64,000 bases of DNA from Edaphobacter aggregans (GTDB taxonomy: Bacteria; Acidobacteriota; Terriglobia; Terriglobales; Acidobacteriaceae), in assembly GCA_022736715.1 (NCBI GenBank), contig DZDJ01000011.1, forward strand, positions 16,493 through 80,492. Reading direction: 5' to 3'. A program made the translations under genes and the position numbers. This document shows positions 50,060 to 59,485 of this stretch, piece by piece (position 1 is the stretch's first letter; every line of letters begins with the position of its first letter). Under the pieces are notes generated by a model. The model saw only the letters and a list, made by a program, of their open reading frames with translations. It was not told the DNA's origin and searched no databases.

Positions 50060-51430
50060 CTAAAGAGTGTTGTTGGGCGGAGCAGCGGGGATGAACAGCT
50101 CCAGACGGACTTTCCAGGTGACGGACTCCCCGGGATTGAGCGTGACCATGCCGGTGTCCTGGCCTTTCCACTCCTTGCCGAGGGGGTCGCCGTAGTTGAA
50201 CTGCGGCTCGATCGCGACGAATTTGCTGTCAGGAGGCGAGTAGACCTGGAATGCCTTAATCCGGGGGCTCAGTGCAGTCAGGCGCAATCCATAACCGGAG
50301 GCCGGGTCGCGCAGCTCTGCGCTGGGACCAAGATCGAAGATGTTGGCGTGGAGATCCGCAAAGCTGTCATCAAGGTAGGTTTTGCCCAGCGGCGCTCCCT
50401 CACGGCGGGTGAAGTCGTAGGGGGTTCCGGTGACGGAGAGCATCTTGCCGGTGGGGAAGACGTTCTGATAGTTGTCTATTTCAGCGCGTCTGGAGGGTGG
50501 CAGGCGCAGCGTGGCCTGGGGGCGGTCGCCACTGGGGATGGCGAAGTATGGGTGCCAGCCGATGGACATGGGCTCTGGTTCTTTGCCGACGTTGGTGGCG
50601 GTGACGATCGCATCAATTGCCTGGCCGGTGAGCACGATGGAGATGGCAAGGTCGGTCTGTGAAAGCCAATGCCCGCCAAAGTCTCCTGCGTGGTAAAGCG
50701 CTTTGACGGCTTCACCATCGGCCAGGGGGCTGGTTTGCACTGTGTTCATGCGGGCCTGCAGGATCAGTCCATGCATCGCAACGGCCTCTTTGCCCGGCGT
50801 ATGTGCGTTGAGATTGGCCGGGAGGGAAAGGGTGTGGCCATGCCAGTCCGCCAGCACAGTATTGCCGTCGGCGGAGACCTTGCCGCGGATGCGGCCCGGG
50901 TAAGGAACCAGGAATGCGCCGCCAAAGAGGAAGCTCTGGCTGCCATTGGCATCGTTGCCGGTGCCGGTCATCCGGCGGGAGGCTTCTTCGAGTGTTGGCG
51001 ACGCAAGCAGCCTGGTAACGCCGAGGCCAGGGATGTAGGCTTCAATCTGAAACAGGTTCATGCCGCGGCCGGGAAGGATGGTGGCGGACAGGAACTCCGG
51101 CAGGTTGCCGTCGCCGGTCTGAAGGCGGTTGAGAACAACCGGTGCTTGACCACCAATCAACATGGGAGCAGGCTCCTTGGGGGCGGTAGATGCTTCTGGT
51201 GAGTGTGATTTGCAGCCCAGACTCAGCAGAAGAACCAGAGTACAAAGTAAGCTGGCTGCGACACAACTGCAGGGACCGGAAGGGAATGTGCCGACATTCG
51301 TGCGGCGGGCGCAAAGAGGGAAGGAATTTTGTGGATTCAAGAGAGTTGTCCCCAGTGCAAAAAATATGAAGTCTACGTTTCTGGCGTTGAAAAATGCAGA
51401 AAATAGCTGTGAGATGCTGTTGTAATGCAC
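50060..51430 (-). CDS. Aldose 1-epimerase-like lipoprotein
   Basis: 'IGWHPYFAIPSGDRPQATLRLPP', 'GKTYLDDSFADLH', lipobox-like 'LLSLGCKS'; N-terminal start uncertain. Confidence 0.78.
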   Translation of the reverse strand: MHYNSISQLFSAFFNARNVDFIFFALGTTLLNPQNSFPLCARRTNVGTFPSGPCSCVAASLLCTLVLLLSLGCKSHSPEASTAPKEPAPMLIGGQAPVVLNRLQTGDGNLPEFLSATILPGRGMNLFQIEAYIPGLGVTRLLASPTLEEASRRMTGTGNDANGSQSFLFGGAFLVPYPGRIRGKVSADGNTVLADWHGHTLSLPANLNAHTPGKEAVAMHGLILQARMNTVQTSPLADGEAVKALYHAGDFGGHWLSQTDLAISIVLTGQAIDAIVTATNVGKEPEPMSIGWHPYFAIPSGDRPQATLRLPPSRRAEIDNYQNVFPTGKMLSVTGTPYDFTRREGAPLGKTYLDDSFADLHANIFDLGPSAELRDPASGYGLRLTALSPRIKAFQVYSPPDSKFVAIEPQFNYGDPLGKEWKGQDTGMVTLNPGESVTWKVRLELFIPAAPPNNTL

Positions 51431-51475
51431 GGTACAGCGTCATTTTACCCCCATGTCGTGCCGGATGGACAGTAC

Positions 51476-52225
51476 ATGCGAAGAACAGCCGGAAGAGAAG
51501 CAGGGAAGCCGGTACAGAAGAAAAAGCAAAGTGCGCTGGAGGCGCTGCAGAAGCGCATTGCGGCTTGCAACCAGTGCGTGCGCCTGCGCGAGTATTGCGC
51601 TGAGATTGGCCGTGTGAAGCGGAGGGCATATAGCGACTGGGAGTACTGGGCCAGGCCTGTGCCGTCGTTTGGTGATCCGCGCGCGCGCGTGCTGATTCTG
51701 GGGCTGGCGCCGGGAGCGCACGGCTCCAACCGCACGGGCAGGCCGTTTACGGGGGATGGATCGGGGGATTTTTTGTGGCCGGTGTTGTACGAAGCGGGCT
51801 TTGCGTCGCAGGCGGAGTCACATTCGCGCGACGATGGCATGAAGATGACTGGCGCGTGGATCACTTCCGTTGGGCGATGTGCGCCGCCGAAGAACAAGCC
51901 TTTGCCGGAAGAGTTGCGGAACTGCGCGCCGTTTCTGGATGAAGAGCTGCATGCGCTGCGGCAACTGCGGGTGGTGGTCTGCCTGGGGAAGATTGCATTT
52001 GACGGGTATTTGGCGCACCTGACGCGCACCGGAGTCCTCGAAAGCCGCCGGGGGTATGACTTTGCGCATGCGGCGGAATACAGGCTGCCGCATGGGATGC
52101 ACCTGCTGGCCAGCTACCACCCTTCACTGCAGAATACGAACACTGGCAAGCTGACGCGGGCAATGTTTATGAGGATTTTTGACCGGGCACGTTTGCTGGC
52201 GGGGATTCCGCAACAGCGTGCATAG
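51476..52225 (+). CDS. Uracil-DNA glycosylase (family 5/UdgB-like)
   Basis: 'RVLILGLAPGAHGSNRTGRPFTGDGSGDFLWPVLYEAGFA', Cys-rich N-terminus 'CNQCVRLREYC', 'LLASYHPSLQNTNTGKLT'. Confidence 0.9.
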   Translation: MRRTAGREAGKPVQKKKQSALEALQKRIAACNQCVRLREYCAEIGRVKRRAYSDWEYWARPVPSFGDPRARVLILGLAPGAHGSNRTGRPFTGDGSGDFLWPVLYEAGFASQAESHSRDDGMKMTGAWITSVGRCAPPKNKPLPEELRNCAPFLDEELHALRQLRVVVCLGKIAFDGYLAHLTRTGVLESRRGYDFAHAAEYRLPHGMHLLASYHPSLQNTNTGKLTRAMFMRIFDRARLLAGIPQQRA

Positions 52226-52307
52226 CCAACCGGATGGGCGCATACTGAATCTGAGCTGAAAGGAAGCCTGTGAAACGGGAAGCAGGAACAGCAGAGGAGG
52301 AGCCGCA

Positions 52308-52592
52308 ATGAACGCAGCGAAGGTCTGGATTGCTTTTGGAGTTGGAGTGGTGGCGGGAGCAACGGTGGCACTGCTGTATGCGCCGCAGTCTGGCGAGCGC
52401 ACCCGCCGGCAGTTGCGTCGCACGCTGGAGGATGCGGGCGATTCTCTGGATGATGCCCGCGATTTTCTGCGCGACAAGACGGGGCGCCTTGGGGACCAGG
52501 CGGAGCGCGTGCTGCGCAAAACACGCGGCCAGGTGGAAGATGCGGTGGAACGCGCAAGCGGGGCCGTGAAAACGGTGACGGACCACTTCTAA
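52308..52592 (+). CDS. YtxH-domain protein
   Basis: 94 aa; 'WIAFGVGVVAGATVALLYAPQSGERTRRQLRR'. Confidence 0.85.
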   Translation: MNAAKVWIAFGVGVVAGATVALLYAPQSGERTRRQLRRTLEDAGDSLDDARDFLRDKTGRLGDQAERVLRKTRGQVEDAVERASGAVKTVTDHF

Positions 52593-52749
52593 GGCAAAAG
52601 CAGAATTACTGTGAGGTGCACGCTTCTTGAAGGGAGTGCCCGGCCGCCGCCCCCTGTTGGTCGCGTCGGCCAAAGGCCTTCGGCTTTCTCTTACACTCTC
52701 TCTGCTTTTGCTCGAAACCGCGGATCTGCGGGGACTGCTCCGGCGGCAT

Positions 52750-53193
52750 TTACATGCTGGAGCAGATTTCCTCGACCTGTTGGATGGCCTGCAGTGCCGC
52801 CTTCAGATTGGCAGTGCCAAGCTTCTTTTCAAACTGCTTCTGCATATGGTCAAGGGTACGGATGGCCTCGAGCGCGCAGCGCCTGCCCTGCGGGCGAAGC
52901 TGCAACAACATGCCCCGTGCGTCTTCAGGATCGATGCGCCGGCGTACCAGCGACTTTGCCTCCAGCGAAGAGAGGCAATGGCTGATGTTGCCGCGGGTGG
53001 TGGAGAATGTGACTGCCAACTGCGATGGCCTGGCTGCGCTGGGCTCTTCAAAAAAGATGGCGATCAGCGCCAGTGCCTCCAGAAATGTGATGCCTTCTGT
53101 CTGGAGAATGCGCGCCAGGTGGGCGTCCAGCTTGCGCGCGGCGCGGCTGACCTCAAAGAGTGGGCTTTGCTGTAGAAATGTTTCGATGCGCAT
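52750..53193 (-). CDS. MarR-family transcriptional regulator
   Basis: 147 aa; 'PSQLAVTFSTTRGNISHCLSSLEAKSLVRRRIDPEDARGMLLQL' winged helix. Confidence 0.85.
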   Translation of the reverse strand: MRIETFLQQSPLFEVSRAARKLDAHLARILQTEGITFLEALALIAIFFEEPSAARPSQLAVTFSTTRGNISHCLSSLEAKSLVRRRIDPEDARGMLLQLRPQGRRCALEAIRTLDHMQKQFEKKLGTANLKAALQAIQQVEEICSSM

Positions 53194-53206
53194 GGTTCTG
53201 TCCCTA

Positions 53207-53227
53207 ATAGTTGAACAAGTAAACTAT
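53207..53227. promoter_or_regulatory. Putative MarR operator
   Basis: ATAGTT-GAACAAGTA-AACTAT inverted repeat in the short divergent MarR/TonB-receptor intergenic region. Confidence 0.5.
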
Positions 53228-53273
53228 ATACCACAATGCTAAATTGCCGTTGCCTCGCGTGCGAATGCCGTGG

Positions 53274-55142
53274 ATGATAAGCACCAGATTCGCAGCAAGT
53301 GAAAGAGGTTGGGCTTTGAGCAGGATTCTGAAGAGTGTAGTGTGTTGTGCCGTGTTGGTTGGTGGCGTACAGGCACAGCAATCGCAGCAGCAGAAAAAAT
53401 CGGCGACCAGCGCGGTGAAGCCGGTCAGCGAGACGGTGGTGGTGGTGGGCAGCCCGGAGCCGGTCAGCGAAGGGCAGAATGCCCGCTCGGTGGTGGTGCT
53501 GGATACGCAGGAGCATCCGCTGGCATTCCAGACGCTGGAAGATTACCTGCGGACGGACGCTTCTGTGGACATTCAGCAGCGGGGCGCAGGGGGTGTGCAG
53601 TCCGATATTTCCATTCGCGGAGCTTCCTTTGAACAGACGCTGGTGCTGGTGAATGGCCTGCGCATGAATGATGTGGAGACGTCGCACTTCAACCTGGACA
53701 TGCCGGTGCCGTTGCAGGCGATTCACAGCATCGACGTGCTGCACGGCGCAGGGTCGACACTGTATGGATCGGATGCCATTGGTGGAGTGGTGGACTTTAC
53801 GACAGCGAAGCCAGTGGCGCCTGTGTTGCAATTGCGGGCTGGTGCGGGCAGCTTTGGAGAAAATCAGCAGGCCTTTCTGGGGTCGATGCTGGGGCGGAAG
53901 TGGAGCGGAACAGTTGCGGGCGGGCGAGATTTTTCGACCGGGTTTATGCCGGACAGGGACTATCGCAGTGAGGAGGCCAGCTCTGAAACATGGCTGCAGA
54001 GTGCGCTGGGGAAAACGGACCTGCTATTTGCCGGAAGCGACCGTCCATTTGGGGCAAACCAGTTTTATGGCAATTACAACTCGTGGGAGCGCACCAAGGG
54101 GTGGTTTGCGTCGATACGGCAGCAGTTGGGCAGCAAGACGGAAGCAGCGGTCGCGTACCGGCGGCATTCGGACATCTTTGTGCTTTTCCGGAATGATCCG
54201 GCAGCGTACAAGAACCAGCATATTGATGAAAGCTGGCAAGGGGCGGTGAGGCGTAAGGACCAGATATTCAACCGGGCAAAGCTGTTTTATGGGCTGGAGG
54301 AAAATACTGATGCGATTCAGAGCACCAGCCTGGGCGATCATGGCCGCAACCAGGGCGCTGGCTACGTCGATCTGGATATGAGCCCAACGCAGCGGACAAC
54401 GTTGTCGGCAGGGTTGCGCGAAGAGGTGTTCAGCGGAGGCAGATCGGTGCTGAGCCCAACGGTTGCAGGAAGCATCTGGGTGCATCCTGCGGTGAAGCTG
54501 CGCGCTTCGGCTGGATATGGGTTTCGTCTGCCGACGTACATTGATCTTTACTACAGTGATCCTTCGACGATTGGCAATCCAAACCTGAAGCCGGAGTCGG
54601 CGTGGAACTATGACGGCGGAGTGGACTGGTATCCGGGGGCGCGGACGGCGGCTTCGCTGACGGTCTTCTATTCGCACCAGCAGAATGCGATTGATTATGT
54701 ACGCGCCTCTACAAGTGAGCCGTGGCATGCGGCGAACCTGGTGGGACTGCGCTTTACCGGCGTGGAAAGTTCGCTGCAATGGCAGCCGGTTGCCGGGCAG
54801 CAGGTAAGGCTGGCGTGGACGATGCTTTCTGGAGCGCAGGACGCTTTGCACGGGTTGCTTTCGGAATATGTCTTCAACTACCCGACGAACAATGCCAGCT
54901 TTTCCTGGACATCCTCTCTGCCGCGTGGGCTGCTGATGCGGACGCGCGTGGGCGTGACGCAGCGATACAAGCAGGAAGCGTATCCGGTGTGGGATGTTGC
55001 TCTGTTGCGTGGAGTGGGCCATGTGCAGCCTTTTTTGCAGATGATGAATTTGAGCAACACCGGGTATCAGGAGATTGAGGGCGTGGCCATGCCGGGAAGA
55101 AGTTTTACCGGTGGCGTACAGTTTGTTTTTGGCGGGCACTGA
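53274..55142 (+). CDS. TonB-dependent receptor (BtuB/FhuA-like)
   Basis: Likely start ATG 53274; plug 'QTLEDYLRTDASVDIQQRGAGGVQSDISIRGASFEQTLVLVNGLRMND', 'IHSIDVLHGAGSTLYGSDAIGGVVDFTT'; C-terminal 'FTGGVQFVFGGH'. Confidence 0.9.
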   Translation: MISTRFAASERGWALSRILKSVVCCAVLVGGVQAQQSQQQKKSATSAVKPVSETVVVVGSPEPVSEGQNARSVVVLDTQEHPLAFQTLEDYLRTDASVDIQQRGAGGVQSDISIRGASFEQTLVLVNGLRMNDVETSHFNLDMPVPLQAIHSIDVLHGAGSTLYGSDAIGGVVDFTTAKPVAPVLQLRAGAGSFGENQQAFLGSMLGRKWSGTVAGGRDFSTGFMPDRDYRSEEASSETWLQSALGKTDLLFAGSDRPFGANQFYGNYNSWERTKGWFASIRQQLGSKTEAAVAYRRHSDIFVLFRNDPAAYKNQHIDESWQGAVRRKDQIFNRAKLFYGLEENTDAIQSTSLGDHGRNQGAGYVDLDMSPTQRTTLSAGLREEVFSGGRSVLSPTVAGSIWVHPAVKLRASAGYGFRLPTYIDLYYSDPSTIGNPNLKPESAWNYDGGVDWYPGARTAASLTVFYSHQQNAIDYVRASTSEPWHAANLVGLRFTGVESSLQWQPVAGQQVRLAWTMLSGAQDALHGLLSEYVFNYPTNNASFSWTSSLPRGLLMRTRVGVTQRYKQEAYPVWDVALLRGVGHVQPFLQMMNLSNTGYQEIEGVAMPGRSFTGGVQFVFGGH

Positions 55143-55476
55143 GTGCGCTGCAGATCGCGAGCGTGCGCATGAGACTGCTCTGGACAAGCGCCATACACTG
55201 GCCACCATTCCGGGGTGAAGACTCCAACAATCCTTTTCGGACTGGGCCCGGACTCAGCCGGCTGGATCTGGGTGGAGGCGAAGCGTGAAGCTGACGGCAC
55301 GGTCTCCTTTTTGAGGCGAAAGCAGGGCATTCCTGTCTGGTACGCCTTGCCCGATAGATGCTTGGCCGATTTGAGTCAGTAAGTTTCATTTTAGAAATAT
55401 CAGGGCGGGGACGAAAGCTTGTTAGAAGCTTCTTATCCTCACCCATTTTTCTGGCAGAAAACTTGCAGCGTGTTGA

Positions 55477-56871
55477 GTGCCGGAGGTTGGCTTGGCCTCG
55501 ATTGGTCTCGCAATGATCGTCAAAAATGGCGCCGAAGATTTGCGCTGTTGTTTGGAGAGTGTACGCGGTCTGACGCAACAGATTGTTGTTGCTGATACTG
55601 GATCGACAGATGGCTCGCCGGCAATTGCGCGGGAATTTGGTGCTGAAATTATCAGCGTGCCGTGGGAGCAGCATTATGCAAAGGCCCGCAATGCTGCACT
55701 GGAACGGATGACAACGGATTGGGCCCTGGTGTTGGATGCGGACGAAGAGCTGGCAGAGGAGGCCCGGCAAAAAATTCCTGCACTGCTGGATTGTGATGCC
55801 ACAGTTGGCGGCCTTCAGGTATGGCAGCGCAATTATCTGAAGGAGCGGTTCCTCTATGCAAACGGAAAATTGTCGCGCAGGCATGAGGGCGGTCATCCGC
55901 GCGCGTCCGGGGCGCTTTCCTATCTGGACAATCCAATCTGCCGCATTTTTCGCGCGCACCCGCTGGTCCGTTTTTCTGGGCGCATCCACGAGCTGGTTGA
56001 GCCGCAGTTGAGCGCGCTCAAGTTGCAACTGGTGGACACTGATCTGGTGGTGCATCACTTCGGCAAGCTTTGCCGGTGGGATGCGGAGCTGGAGAAGCAG
56101 AAGACGTATCGTGATTTGTTGCGCGCATCGCTGGAAGAAACTCCCGGTCATGCAAGGCAATGGGTGCAACTGGGGCTGACGGAAAAGGACTATTTCGGCA
56201 ATTCAGAAGAGGCGCTGCGTTGCTATGAAAGAGCAGTGCAATTCAGGCCCACGGTCGCAGACGCGTGGATCGGTTTGTCACGATTGCTGCGCGAGCGGCG
56301 AGAATTTGGCCGCGCGATGGAGGCGATTGCGCACCTGCCGCAGACGGGAGAGCAGGGCATTCTGCGACAGGAGATGGTGGCGGATTTATTGCACGATATG
56401 GGCCGCCTGAAGGAGGCGTGCGCTGCGTATCGTGTTGTGGCGCAGCAATCGCAAAAGAGCAGCATGTACCGTGCTATGGGGAAAAGCGCTTCCCTGGAAA
56501 GTAAGCTGGGGTACGTAGAGGTACGCCTGGGGATGCAACGTGCCGGTTTGCGCAAACTGCGGACGGCTGTTCAGCAGATGCCGGACGTTCTGGAGCTGCA
56601 TGACAGATTGGTGAAGGCGTTGGTGTGGCTGCACCAGGACGGAGAAGCGGCGGATGCGGCCGAGACGATACTAGAGCATTTTGTGAGTGAGAATATTTTC
56701 GCCCGTGCGGTCGCACTACGACTGAGGACTGGGCAAAAGGGGCGCGCTGAGCAATTACGGACGCGCGGTCTGCAATGTTTTCCAGAGTCAGAAGCATTGC
56801 GCAGGTTGCATATTTCAGTTGCGGAAAAATTATCTGGTGCCACGGAGAGCCGATCATGTCTGGTTTCCTGA
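55477..56871 (+). CDS. Family 2 glycosyltransferase with C-terminal TPRs (SunS/WcaA-like)
   Basis: 'SIGLAMIVKNGAEDLRCCLESVRGLTQQIVVADTGSTDGSPAIAREFGAEI', 'DWALVLDADEEL', TPR 'EEALRCYERAVQFRPTVADAWIGL'. Confidence 0.9.
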   Translation: MPEVGLASIGLAMIVKNGAEDLRCCLESVRGLTQQIVVADTGSTDGSPAIAREFGAEIISVPWEQHYAKARNAALERMTTDWALVLDADEELAEEARQKIPALLDCDATVGGLQVWQRNYLKERFLYANGKLSRRHEGGHPRASGALSYLDNPICRIFRAHPLVRFSGRIHELVEPQLSALKLQLVDTDLVVHHFGKLCRWDAELEKQKTYRDLLRASLEETPGHARQWVQLGLTEKDYFGNSEEALRCYERAVQFRPTVADAWIGLSRLLRERREFGRAMEAIAHLPQTGEQGILRQEMVADLLHDMGRLKEACAAYRVVAQQSQKSSMYRAMGKSASLESKLGYVEVRLGMQRAGLRKLRTAVQQMPDVLELHDRLVKALVWLHQDGEAADAAETILEHFVSENIFARAVALRLRTGQKGRAEQLRTRGLQCFPESEALRRLHISVAEKLSGATESRSCLVS

Positions 56872-58505
56872 TTTCCATCATTCGCCCCCAGGGGTATTTG
56901 CACAGCGATGCTTTCCGCGAAGTGGCGGAATCACTACAGTTCGGCCTGCGCAGGCTGGGACATGCCGCCGCCATCTTTGAAAACGTGGTCGATCCGAGTG
57001 CAACGAACATCATTCTGGGTGCTCATCTGCTGAATGAGGAGGACCAGCAGGCTTTGCCAGAGCAAAGCATCATTTACAACCTGGAACAGCTCGGCGCGCC
57101 GCATCTGGGTGTGGGCTACTACCGGCTGGCAGAGCGGTACAGGATATGGGACTACAGCCCGATCAATGTGCAGCGCTGGAACCAATTGACATGTGCTCAT
57201 CCAGTGCGACTGGTTGAAGTGGGATACGTCCCCGAACTGTGCCGGATTGCCCCTGCAGCGGTGCAGGACATAGATGTGCTGTTCTATGGTTCCATGACGG
57301 AACCGCGCATGGCTGTGCTTCGTCAGCTTGAGCAGGCTGGGGTGCGCGTGCATGCAGCCTTTGGGGTGTATGGGAAAGAGAGGGACGCACTGATTGCACG
57401 GGCAAAGATTGTTCTAAATCTCCATTGCTATGAAACACAGTTGTTTGAAGTGGTCCGTGTGTCCTATCTGCTGGCAAATTCCAAAGCGGTCATCAGCGAG
57501 ACCTCACCGGATATTGGCGATTTTGAACATGCCGTGATTGCTGTTCCGTATGGACTGATTGTGCAGAGTTGCCTGGGACTTCTGCAGGAGGAACGAAGAC
57601 GGCGACTGCTGGAGTCGCAGGGGTCTGCATTTTTTCAACAACGGGAGATGGGCCATATTCTGGAACGCAGTCTGCGCGCCACTGCGGAAATTGCAGGTGA
57701 TAAACAGGAAACCCGGCGGCTGTATCTGGATATGGTGCAGCGCTGCTTGATCAATGTGATCTACGAGGACCCCAATCAGGACCGCTGGTCTCCGCACGAG
57801 TACCACAGCCGGCTGCGCGAACTGGGGCGTGATTGGCCATCGCAGGCGCACAGCATGATCGGAAAGCTGCGCATGGCAAACCTGCGCTGGGTTGTCGAAC
57901 AGGTAATTCAGCAGCAGATTCCGGGAGATTTGATTGAGACAGGAGTGTGGCGCGGCGGGGCCTGCATTTTGATGCGCGCGGTCTTGAAAGCCTATGGAGT
58001 GACGGACCGCCGCGTCTGGGTTGCAGATTCTTTTTGCGGTCTTCCGGCGCCTGTGCCAGGGGTTGAGGCGGATGCTGGTGACCAGCACCACACTTTTCCG
58101 GAACTGGCAATTTCCCTGGAAGAGGTGAAAGCCAACTTTGCCAAGTATGATCTGTTGGACCAGCAGGTGCGCTTTTTGCCGGGCTGGTTTTCGGAGACGC
58201 TACCAGATGCGCCGATCAAAGAACTGGCAGTGCTGCGGCTGGATGGCGATATGTATTCCTCGACAATGGATGCTCTGGCGGGCCTGTATGACAAAGTAGC
58301 TATTGGTGGCTTCGTTATTGTGGATGACTTTGGGGCCGTGCCTGGTTGCAGAAAGGCGGTGCAGGATTTTCGCCGTGACCGCGGGATTGAGGATGCAATA
58401 CAGGACATTGATGGACTGGGTGTTTACTGGAGGAAGTCCGGCTCTGAAATCCGGACCCATTTGCAGCCACAAGCGCAGGCGGTGGCTGCACAGAGCGTGC
58501 TCTGA
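56856..58505 (+). CDS. Glycosyltransferase-like / TylF-type O-methyltransferase fusion
   Basis: Start ATG 56856; N-half 'INLHCYETQLFEVVRVSYLLANSKAVISETS'-type (CgeB-like GT), C-half 'GDLIETGVWRGGACILMRAVLKAYGVTDRRVWVADSFCGLPAP...LRLDGDMYSSTMDALAGLYDKVAIGGFVIVDDFGAVPGCRKAVQDFR' (TylF/MycF). Confidence 0.88.
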   Translation: MSGFLISIIRPQGYLHSDAFREVAESLQFGLRRLGHAAAIFENVVDPSATNIILGAHLLNEEDQQALPEQSIIYNLEQLGAPHLGVGYYRLAERYRIWDYSPINVQRWNQLTCAHPVRLVEVGYVPELCRIAPAAVQDIDVLFYGSMTEPRMAVLRQLEQAGVRVHAAFGVYGKERDALIARAKIVLNLHCYETQLFEVVRVSYLLANSKAVISETSPDIGDFEHAVIAVPYGLIVQSCLGLLQEERRRRLLESQGSAFFQQREMGHILERSLRATAEIAGDKQETRRLYLDMVQRCLINVIYEDPNQDRWSPHEYHSRLRELGRDWPSQAHSMIGKLRMANLRWVVEQVIQQQIPGDLIETGVWRGGACILMRAVLKAYGVTDRRVWVADSFCGLPAPVPGVEADAGDQHHTFPELAISLEEVKANFAKYDLLDQQVRFLPGWFSETLPDAPIKELAVLRLDGDMYSSTMDALAGLYDKVAIGGFVIVDDFGAVPGCRKAVQDFRRDRGIEDAIQDIDGLGVYWRKSGSEIRTHLQPQAQAVAAQSVL

Positions 58506-58518
58506 AGAGTTTCTTGAA

Positions 58519-59394
58519 CTACGTTTCAGGATACCAGCGGTGGCTGTACTTCTGATCGTCTTCAATCTGCTTCAGGACAGTCATGGTACGGGCCCGTTTC
58601 CGGTTGGCAATGGAACTCAGAATGACATCGAGCGCGGCCATGGGGGCCACGTAGGACGCGCCGAAGTGGGGCACGTCAACAGAGACAAGGATTGATTCGT
58701 CTGTCATGCGTGCGACAGGTGAAATAGATGTGTCCGTAATGCCGATGGTATAGCATCCTGTGGATCTTGCCTGGATCAGGCCCTCGATGGTCTGACGCAG
58801 ACCACGACGAAAGCTGATGGCAACGACGAGGTCATTTTTGGTCACGCGATGCATCAGATAGGTTGTGTGTCCGCTGCTGGTGACCGGTGTTACATCAAAT
58901 CCAAGCACCATTAGCTGGTAGTGCAGGAAGTAAACCAGGCTGGACGCCAGATCGCCGCCCAGGACAAAAATCCGGTTTGCAGCATAGAAACGGTCTGCCA
59001 GAGATTCCAGGCGGCCCACATCGAGGCTGTTGCAGAGGCCTTCAAGATTGTGGACAGCGCCATTCAGGGTTTCCCGCACCTTTGCCTCAAAGCTGGTGTC
59101 CACACTGGCAGTGGCGCTCATGCGCTCAAATGCTGTGGAGTGGGTGATGGAGCGTTGATGCAGATATTTCTGAAACTCCCGATAGTTCTGAAACCCCATG
59201 GCGATCACCGTTCTGGAAACCGTTGCAGGGTCTACCTGTAGCCGATTGGCCAATTCACGGATACTCAGCAGTACATACTCTCGCGGATGTTCCAGAATGG
59301 GCCGCATCATGTCCTGCCGGGTGCGGTAGATGCGCCGCAGCATGGTTCCTACCCGTTCCTGGGGGTCAACCTCTCGCGTCGATTTCTTGGGCAT
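58519..59394 (-). CDS. MurR/RpiR-family transcriptional regulator with SIS domain
   Basis: 291 aa; 'LSIRELANRLQVDPATVSRTVIAMGFQNYREFQKYL' HTH_6, C-terminal SIS 'NDLVVAISFRRGLRQTIEGLIQARSTGCYTIGITDT'. Confidence 0.92.
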   Translation of the reverse strand: MPKKSTREVDPQERVGTMLRRIYRTRQDMMRPILEHPREYVLLSIRELANRLQVDPATVSRTVIAMGFQNYREFQKYLHQRSITHSTAFERMSATASVDTSFEAKVRETLNGAVHNLEGLCNSLDVGRLESLADRFYAANRIFVLGGDLASSLVYFLHYQLMVLGFDVTPVTSSGHTTYLMHRVTKNDLVVAISFRRGLRQTIEGLIQARSTGCYTIGITDTSISPVARMTDESILVSVDVPHFGASYVAPMAALDVILSSIANRKRARTMTVLKQIEDDQKYSHRWYPET

Positions 59395-59485
59395 ACATGG
59401 TCCTGGAGGAGCAAAAGTGAAGTATGGCTTTAAAGTTCATCCTACAGGATGAGCTGGATGCGGAGGGCAGAAGAAAGCTGGTGCC

